Assembly (NCBI RefSeq): GCF_000519005.1
Contig: NZ_JAER01000025.1
Location: 1-61,244 of the forward strand
Direction: 5' to 3'
Source of the DNA: Nocardioides sp. J54
GTDB lineage: Bacteria > Actinomycetota > Actinomycetes > Propionibacteriales > Nocardioidaceae
DNA length: 61,244 nt
Part shown: piece after piece, positions 56,799 to 61,244 of the stretch
Position numbering within the stretch: the stretch's first letter is position 1
Layout: every line of letters begins with the position of its first letter
Notes under the pieces: generated by a model
The model's database searches: none
The model's input: only the letters and a program-made list of their open reading frames with translations
Told to the model about the DNA's origin: nothing
Made by a program: the position numbers and the translations under genes

Positions 56799-57500
56799 AT
56801 GAGCGACGCAGCGACCGGCACGACCGGCATGACCGGCATGACGGGGCTGACCGTGCTGGTCGGCGGCGGGCGCGACGAGGAGCAGGTACGCCGCCTGCTC
56901 ACCCCGTTCCTCGAGGCCGCCGGCACGGGCGAGGTCGCCGCGGTCGTGGTCGACGACGGCGAGGGCGTCGACCTGGCCCGCTGGCGTGGCCTGCTCGCCG
57001 ACGCCACCGGCGTGCGCGACGTCGTGCTCTCGGCAGGCCGGCCGCTGGAGCCCGCCGACCTCGACGGGGTGGCCGGCGTGTTCGTCGCGGGCGGCCTCAC
57101 GCCGCTGTACGCCGAGCTGGTGGTCCCGCAGCGTGACCTGCTCGCCACACTCCCCTACGCCGGCTTCTCGGCGGGCGCGGCGATCGCCTCGGAGCGCGCG
57201 ATCGTGGGCGGCTTCCTGGTCGACGGCGTCGCCGTCTGCCCGGAGGACGCTGCGGAGGACCTCGGCGACGTCACCGTGGTGGACGGCCTGGGCCGGGTCC
57301 CCTTCGCCGTCGACGTGCACGCCGCCCAGTGGGGCACGCTCCCCCGCGCGGTCGCCGCGGTGGGCGCCGGCCTGGTGCCCGAGGCCCGCGCGGTCGACGA
57401 GCACACCGCACTCGTCGTGCGTGACGGCCAGGTGCAGGTCGTCGGCGCCGGGCAGGCCCTGCGGGTGCGACCGGGGCCGGACGGCGTCGTCGTCGGCTGA
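56799..57500 (+). CDS. Peptidase S51 / class I glutamine amidotransferase-like protein
   Basis: Alpha/beta protein of 233 aa. The nucleophile elbow GFSAGAA (Ser124) and the preceding FVAGGLTPLYAEL are typical of S51/cyanophycinase-like folds. A catalytic His candidate lies in VDVHAAQWG. A short GMT repeat precedes the first beta strand. Substrate unknown. The ATG follows TAGGGT (56787-56792) by 6 nt (leaderless pattern). It is divergent from the alarmone synthetase, and element copy B lies 26 bp after its stop. Confidence 0.8.
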   Translation: MSDAATGTTGMTGMTGLTVLVGGGRDEEQVRRLLTPFLEAAGTGEVAAVVVDDGEGVDLARWRGLLADATGVRDVVLSAGRPLEPADLDGVAGVFVAGGLTPLYAELVVPQRDLLATLPYAGFSAGAAIASERAIVGGFLVDGVAVCPEDAAEDLGDVTVVDGLGRVPFAVDVHAAQWGTLPRAVAAVGAGLVPEARAVDEHTALVVRDGQVQVVGAGQALRVRPGPDGVVVG

Positions 57501-57525
57501 CCCGCCCGCCGGCGTACTCCGTGGA

Positions 57526-57605
57526 CCTGGTGGCCGCTTCCCGAGGTTGGTGGCCGCTGCAAGAGTCAACAAGTTCGGGAATCACCGCCCAGGCGGTGGT
57601 TCCCG
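57526..57605 (-). repeat. Dispersed ~80-nt structured element, copy B (inverted)
   Basis: In reverse orientation to copies A, C and D. On the top strand the 13-nt repeats are CCTGGTGGCCGCT (57526-57538) and GTTGGTGGCCGCT (57546-57558), 20 nt apart and differing in only two positions. The pairing segment GTCAACAAG (57566-57574) follows, then the hairpin CGGGAATCACCGCC with GGCGGTGGTTCCCG (57576-57605). It lies between the S51-like gene and pyk. Confidence 0.8.
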
Positions 57606-57669
57606 CCCACCCACTCATCCGCGATGAGGAACTGTTCTTCCACATCCCGGAATCTGCTAGAGTGACCGG

Positions 57670-59106
57670 GTGCGCAGAGCAAAGATCGTCGCGACCCTCG
57701 GCCCGGCTACGTCCTCGGCGGACGTGATCGCCGACCTCGTGGCCGCGGGCATGGACGTCGCCCGGCTCAACATGAGCCACGGCAACCACGACGACCACGC
57801 CAAGACCTACCAACTCGTGCGCGACGCGGCGCGTGACGCCGGCCGCGGGGTCGGCATCCTCGCCGACCTGCAGGGGCCGAAGATCCGGCTCGGCAAGGTG
57901 CCCGGCGGCCCGCTGCCGCTCGAGGAGGGCGCCGACTTCACGATCACCACCGAGGACGTCCCCGGTGACGCGCGACGCTGCTCGACGACGTACCAGGGCC
58001 TGCCGGGCGACGTCGCCGCCGGCGACCGCGTCCTCATCGACGACGGGCGCGTGGTGCTCGAGGTGACCGGCGTCGAGGGCACCGAGGTGCACACCCGCGT
58101 CGTCGTCCCCGGCAAGGTCAGCGACCACAAGGGCATCAACCTGCCCGGCGTCGCGGTGTCCGTGCCGGCGCTGTCGGAGAAGGACCGCGAGGACCTGCGC
58201 TTCGCGCTGCACCTCGGTGTCGACCTGGTCGCGCTGTCGTTCGTGCGCGACGCGGCGGACGCCGACGAGGTGCGCGCGATCATGCGCGAGGAGGGCATCC
58301 ACCGCCCGGTCGTGGCGAAGATCGAGAAGCCGCAGGCGATGCAGAACCTCGACGCCGTCATCTACGCCTTCGACGCCTTCATGGTCGCCCGCGGTGACCT
58401 CGGCGTGGAGTGCCCGCTCGAGGACGTGCCCTTCCTGCAGAAGAAGGTCATCGACGCCGCCCGCCTCAACAGCAAGCCGGTCATCGTCGCCACCCAGATG
58501 CTCGAGTCGATGATCACCAACCCGGCCCCCACCCGCGCCGAGGCCTCCGACGTCGCCAACGCCGTCCTCGACGGCGCGGACGCGGTGATGCTCTCCGGCG
58601 AGACCAGCGTCGGCGCCCACCCCGTCGTGGCGGTGCGCACGATGGCGCGGATCGTCGAGTCCACCGAGGACAACGGCCTCGACCGGATGGCGCCGATCGA
58701 CTGGCAGCCGCGCACCAACGGCGGCGTCATCGCCAAGGTCGCCGTCGAGGTCGCCAACCGCCTCGACGCCCGCTACCTCGTCGCCTTCACCACCTCCGGC
58801 GACACCGCCCGCCGCGTCTCGCGCCACCGCAGCGCGGTCCCGGTCCTCGGCTTCACCCCGGTCCCGCTCGTCCGCGACCAGCTCAGCCTCACCTGGGGCG
58901 TGCAGACCCACGTCGTCCCGCACGCCGACCACACCGACGAGATGGTCCGCCAGGTCGACCGCGCGCTGATGGACAGCGGCAAGGTGCAGAAGGGCGACGT
59001 CGTCGTGATCATCGCCGGCACCCCGCCCGGCACCCCCGGCTCCACCAACACGCTCAAGGTGCACCGCCTCGGCGACCCCGTGGGGCGTGCCGGCGGGGAG
59101 GGCTGA
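57670..59106 (+). CDS. pyk: Pyruvate kinase
   Basis: Glycolytic enzyme of 478 aa converting phosphoenolpyruvate and ADP to pyruvate and ATP. It begins RRAKIVATLGPATSS. The hallmarks are ARLNMSHG, ILADLQGPKIRLG, the catalytic MVARGDLGVE and Lys in VVAKIEKPQAM, VIVATQMLESM and SGETSVGAHP. The C-terminal domain ends in a short basic tail. The GTG at 57670 follows TAGAGT (57658-57663) by 6 nt, so the mRNA is probably leaderless. Copies B and C of the dispersed element flank it. Confidence 0.96.
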   Translation: MRRAKIVATLGPATSSADVIADLVAAGMDVARLNMSHGNHDDHAKTYQLVRDAARDAGRGVGILADLQGPKIRLGKVPGGPLPLEEGADFTITTEDVPGDARRCSTTYQGLPGDVAAGDRVLIDDGRVVLEVTGVEGTEVHTRVVVPGKVSDHKGINLPGVAVSVPALSEKDREDLRFALHLGVDLVALSFVRDAADADEVRAIMREEGIHRPVVAKIEKPQAMQNLDAVIYAFDAFMVARGDLGVECPLEDVPFLQKKVIDAARLNSKPVIVATQMLESMITNPAPTRAEASDVANAVLDGADAVMLSGETSVGAHPVVAVRTMARIVESTEDNGLDRMAPIDWQPRTNGGVIAKVAVEVANRLDARYLVAFTTSGDTARRVSRHRSAVPVLGFTPVPLVRDQLSLTWGVQTHVVPHADHTDEMVRQVDRALMDSGKVQKGDVVVIIAGTPPGTPGSTNTLKVHRLGDPVGRAGGEG

Positions 59107-59113
59107 GCGGGCG

Positions 59114-59193
59114 CGGGAATCACCGCTCCAGAGGCGATTCCCTCGCTTCCTGACCGGTGCAACGGTCAGGAAGCAGCAGGAACGGTCAGGAAG
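59114..59193 (+). repeat. Dispersed ~80-nt structured element, copy C
   Basis: The hairpin GGGAATCACCGCTC with GAGGCGATTCCC (59115-59142) is followed by GCTTCCTGACC (59145-59155). That segment is perfectly complementary to GGTCAGGAAGC (59164-59174) and equally, over 10 nt, to the second repeat (59184-59193). The two direct repeats AACGGTCAGGAAG (59161-59173, 59181-59193) are identical and 20 nt apart. It starts 8 bp after the pyk stop. Confidence 0.82.
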
Positions 59194-59234
59194 TACGGCG
59201 TCGGAGCCGTGCCGGGACCGGGCCGGGACCGTGC

Positions 59235-59314
59235 CGGGAATCACCGCCCAGGCGGTGATTCCCGAGGTTGTTGACTGCTGCAGCGGCCAACAAGTCCGGG
59301 AACCGGCCACCAGG
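59235..59314 (+). repeat. Dispersed ~80-nt structured element, copy D
   Basis: A perfect 14-bp hairpin CGGGAATCACCGCC/GGCGGTGATTCCCG (59235-59264) is followed by TTGTTGAC, loop CTGCAGC, and repeats AGCGGCCAACAAG (59282-59294) and ACCGGCCACCAGG (59302-59314), 20 nt apart. It lies 41 bp after copy C in the same orientation. Confidence 0.82.
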
Positions 59315-59333
59315 TACACCGTCGGCCGGACCG

Positions 59334-59396
59334 TCACCTCGCCCGCAACGACTCGTCGACCGACAGGTCGAAGTACTCCTCCGGGTCCACCGCCAC
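59334..59396 (-). CDS. Possible 20-aa acidic micropeptide
   Basis: GTG at 59394-59396 opens a 20-codon frame with the segment DPEEYFDLSVDESLR before TGA. GAGGAT lies 6 nt upstream, as in the leaderless genes nearby. The composition is protein-like, unlike the other frames, but such a short frame may equally be a relic of a longer reading frame or chance. It begins 16 bp downstream of the phosphatase's expected stop. Confidence 0.3.
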   Translation of the reverse strand: MAVDPEEYFDLSVDESLRAR

Positions 59397-59411
59397 GACG
59401 CCATCCTCGCG

Positions 59412-59842
59412 TCAGCGACCGAACCGCGCGACGTCCTGCGCTGCCACGGCATCTCCACCGCACGCCGGTCGTAGTGCTGCCGCACGAAGGCGACGGCTCC
59501 GTCCGGCGGTACACCGTCGAGGACGGCCAGGCACGCGAGCGCGGTCCCGGTGCGGCCGCGGCCGCCGTGGCAGGCGACCTCGACCCGTTCCTGTGCTGAC
59601 CGCTCCCACACCTCGACGAGCACCTCGCGGGCGGCGACCGGGTCCGACGGCGTGCGGAAGTCTCGCCACCGCACCCATCGCGCCGGCCACGGCGTGGAGT
59701 CCGGCGGCGTGGCGGACAGGTAGACGCCCAGGTCCGGCTGCTCCGACACCGGAACGGCGGCCCGCAGGGACCGACCGCGCACCGCTCGCCCGCTCGGCAG
59801 CACGAGTATCCCCGGGGTCGACGTCGCCCAGCCTCCAGCCAC
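59412..59842 (-). CDS. Dual-specificity/tyrosine-type protein phosphatase with frameshifted C-terminus
   Basis: Cys-dependent phosphatase. The P-loop ACHGGRGRTG holds the catalytic Cys91 and Arg97 (CX5R), and a general-acid candidate precedes it in WRDFRTPSD. After VEMPWQRR (about residue 137) the annotated frame turns into implausible Arg/Ser/Thr sequence and runs to 59186, across repeat copy D. Shifting by one base near 59437 gives an ending in DVARFGR and a stop at 59412, the expected length for this family. The GTG start at 59842 follows TACGGT by 6 nt. The catalytic core is intact, so activity may survive the shift. Confidence 0.7.
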
Positions 59843-59879
59843 GCCTCGACCGTAGCCCGCCAGAGCCGCGGCCCGGGGC

Positions 59880-60479
59880 TCAGCGACCGCGTGCCTCCAG
59901 CAGGGACACGAGGTCGTCCACGACCCGGTCGGCCGGGCGGTCCGCGTCCACGACCGTCATGGACGTCCACTCCGGCAGGGAGCGGTACGCCGCGTCGCAC
60001 GCCTCGAGCCACGCGAGCTCGTCGACGTCCTTGCCCCGCAGCTCCAGCCGCTCGCGCGCGACCGCCGGCGCGACGTCGAGGAAGACCAGCAGGTCGGGCA
60101 CCGGCAGCCGCCGGTAGCGCCGCCGCGCAGCGGCCTCACCCCCACTGCGGCGGGCTCGCTGGGCGACGTACTGGCACAAGGTCCAGCGGTCCAGCACCGC
60201 GACGCGCCTGCCCGGAAGGGCGGCCCACCCGGACGCGAGCCGCATCAGGACGTGCCGGACCCGCTGCTCGACCGCCTGCAGCCGCTCGGCACCCAGCCAG
60301 TCGGCGGCGTCGGCGTGGCCGCGCCGACGCGCCAGCCAGTTCATCGGCGGACGGCCGCCGGCGTTCTCGAAGTACCTCGCCCGCTGCCCGGACGCCTGGA
60401 GCCGACGAGCGAGCTCCCTGGCGGCGGTCGTCTTCCCGGACCCGTCGATGCCGACGATGGCGACGAGGACCGCGGGCAC
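59880..60479 (-). CDS. Thymidylate kinase-like P-loop kinase
   Basis: Nucleoside-monophosphate-kinase-fold protein of 199 aa. The P-loop is GIDGSGKT at residues 10-17, the LID/DR region contains VAVLDRWTLCQYVAQRARR, and VPDLLVFLDVAPAVARERL forms the Walker B-like strand. It may be an alternative dTMP kinase or act on another nucleotide; a separate tmk is expected elsewhere. The GTG at 60479 has CAGACT 6 nt upstream. It is divergent from the CYTH-like gene across 39 bp, and the two may function together in nucleotide or polyphosphate metabolism (inference). Confidence 0.82.
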   Translation of the reverse strand: MPAVLVAIVGIDGSGKTTAARELARRLQASGQRARYFENAGGRPPMNWLARRRGHADAADWLGAERLQAVEQRVRHVLMRLASGWAALPGRRVAVLDRWTLCQYVAQRARRSGGEAAARRRYRRLPVPDLLVFLDVAPAVARERLELRGKDVDELAWLEACDAAYRSLPEWTSMTVVDADRPADRVVDDLVSLLEARGR

Positions 60480-60518
60480 GCCCCGAGTCTGCCAGCGGCA
60501 ACCGCCTAGGGTGGCGAC

Positions 60519-61010
60519 GTGGCCATGTCCCTGAAGTACGCCGTGGTCGAGCGCGAGCGGCGCTACCTGCTGGCGTCGATGCCCGCCGGCACGCAGGAGA
60601 TGCGGGTCATCCTCGACCGGTACGTCGTCGGCACCCGGCTCCGCTTGCGGGAGGTGCGGTCGCGCGACGGTTCGGTCCTGCGCAAGCTCAACCACAAGGT
60701 GCGCCTCGGCGACGGCCCGGCCGAGGTCGCCTCCACCAGCTGCTACCTCGACGACGACGAGTGGACGCTGCTGCAGTCGCTTCCTGCCTACGAGCTGACC
60801 AAGCACCGGCACACGGTCCGCCGCGACGGCCTCGTGGTCGTCGACCAGCACGTCGACGGCAGCCTCATCGCCGAGGTCGACGACGGGGACGGACCACCGG
60901 GAGTCGTGCCCGACTGGCTCGACGTGGTCGAGGACGTCAGCGACGACGAGGCGTGGACCGGCGCCGCCCTGGCCGCCCGGCTCGGGCGGATGTCCGCTGC
61001 CCCTGGCTGA
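60519..61010 (+). CDS. CYTH-like domain protein
   Basis: Tunnel-fold protein of 163 aa. The N-terminal VERERRYLL corresponds to the ExExK-type signature of CYTH/triphosphate tunnel enzymes. Later charged strands (GTRLRLREVRSRDG, RKLNHKVRL, LTKHRHTVRRDGL, SLIAEVDDGD) line such tunnels. Members hydrolyse inorganic triphosphate or thiamine triphosphate or make cAMP; the activity here is open. The GTG at 60519 follows TAGGGT (60507-60512) by 6 nt; ATG 60525 is an alternative. Confidence 0.78.
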   Translation: MAMSLKYAVVERERRYLLASMPAGTQEMRVILDRYVVGTRLRLREVRSRDGSVLRKLNHKVRLGDGPAEVASTSCYLDDDEWTLLQSLPAYELTKHRHTVRRDGLVVVDQHVDGSLIAEVDDGDGPPGVVPDWLDVVEDVSDDEAWTGAALAARLGRMSAAPG

Positions 61011-61025
61011 GCCGCCTCCCGGGGA

Positions 61026-61094
61026 TGTCAGGACACCCGGTGATCGAGGTGCGACGAGCATCAGCGAGGAGCCTCGAGGCCACCGGACCTGACA
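61026..61094 (+). terminator. Large imperfect hairpin after the CYTH-like gene
   Basis: TGTCAGG (61026-61032) pairs with CCTGACA (61088-61094), and the inner CCGGTG pairs with CACCGG. GGACTG/CAGTCC (about 61098-61119) forms a second small stem. It probably terminates the transcript and forms one side of the repeat region below. Confidence 0.5.
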
Positions 61095-61149
61095 GGCGGA
61101 CTGCGGTCCACACAGTCCGGTGCAGCGGGGCCGGAGGTTTCGAGGCTCG

Positions 61150-61244
61150 GCGCCGGGGCGCCTCGCACCTCAACCACCGGCGGGAGGGCAGCGCCGGGGC
61201 GCCTCGCACCTCAACCACCGGCGGGAGGGCAGCGCCGGGGCGCC
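61150..61244 (+). repeat. 41-bp tandem repeats reaching the window edge
   Basis: Units start at 61150, 61191 and 61232 (period 41) with the core GCACCTCAACCACCGG. The first two units are identical; the third is cut by the window end. The reverse-complement core CCGGTGATCGAGGTGCG occurs at about 61038-61054, so the region combines an inverted and a direct repeat. Nothing else was found between 61095 and 61149. Confidence 0.85.

Overview
The window is about 61 kb of very GC-rich (roughly 73%) actinobacterial chromosome. Gene content suggests a free-living relative of Nocardioides (inference): a WhiB regulator, two WXG100 proteins with EccB/EccC/EccD secretion parts, F420-type LLM oxidoreductases, a KstD-type flavoprotein with KstR-like operators, and many leaderless start codons. 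Most of it is an ordinary core and catabolic backbone. The unusual material sits in the intergenic regions and in three damaged or ambiguous genes.

Layout. 1-248: tail of an unrecognised protein, then a 50-aa gene on the minus strand. 545-5753: two-component pair followed by an ABC exporter (ATPase and FtsX-type permease). 5825-12516: two ArsA/Get3-like ATPases, a WhiB4-like regulator, a PonA2-like class A PBP, a YqeY-like protein and a metallophosphoesterase, the same order as M. tuberculosis Rv3679-Rv3683. 12615-13767: tRNA-Pro(CGG) and an acidic repeat-rich membrane protein. 13859-20154 (minus strand): dnaX, ybaB, recR, a DUF5063 gene, aspartokinase (with an internal start for a beta subunit) and asd. 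20214-20524: SRP RNA and tRNA-Ser(GGA). 20581-30054: type VII secretion locus with eccB, eccD, two WXG100 genes, a second EccD-like gene and a divergent three-ATPase eccC; no mycosin or EccE gene is in the window. 30046-36631: YibE/F protein, CobW-type GTPase, KstD-type flavoprotein, MarR/VOC divergent pair and long-form GAPDH. 36719-41216: LLM oxidoreductase and SDR opposite a TetR regulator, a hypothetical gene, an NlpC/P60 gene behind a probable c-di-AMP riboswitch, and a DUF4031 gene. 41420-49647: crotonase, GlcD-GlcF fusion, TerD-VWA protein, 3-hydroxyisobutyryl-CoA hydrolase-like protein, an amber-interrupted membrane gene and a GAF-LuxR regulator with a disrupted start. 49785-55948: small Cys-rich protein, hypothetical, gamma-carbonic anhydrase, LLM and SDR genes divergent from arylamine N-acetyltransferase across a perfect KstR-like palindrome, then an IclR regulator opposite a two-subunit 3-oxoacid CoA-transferase. 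55986-61010: small alarmone synthetase, S51-like protein, pyruvate kinase, a frameshifted tyrosine phosphatase, a thymidylate-kinase-like protein and a CYTH-like protein. 61011-61244: hairpin and 41-bp tandem repeats running off the window edge.

The most novel signal is a family of four copies of an about 80-nt intergenic element (33928-34008, 57526-57605 inverted, 59114-59193, 59235-59314). Each copy has a hairpin of 12-14 bp, then a short segment able to pair with either of two 13-nt direct repeats spaced exactly 20 nt apart. Pairing is conserved between copies while the bases differ. A second element, eight 22-nt units arranged 3 forward and 5 inverted (41229-41413), separates two convergent genes. 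The two KstR-like boxes, one over the KstD promoter and one between the SDR/LLM pair and nat, suggest that these scattered genes share a steroid-responsive TetR repressor encoded elsewhere.
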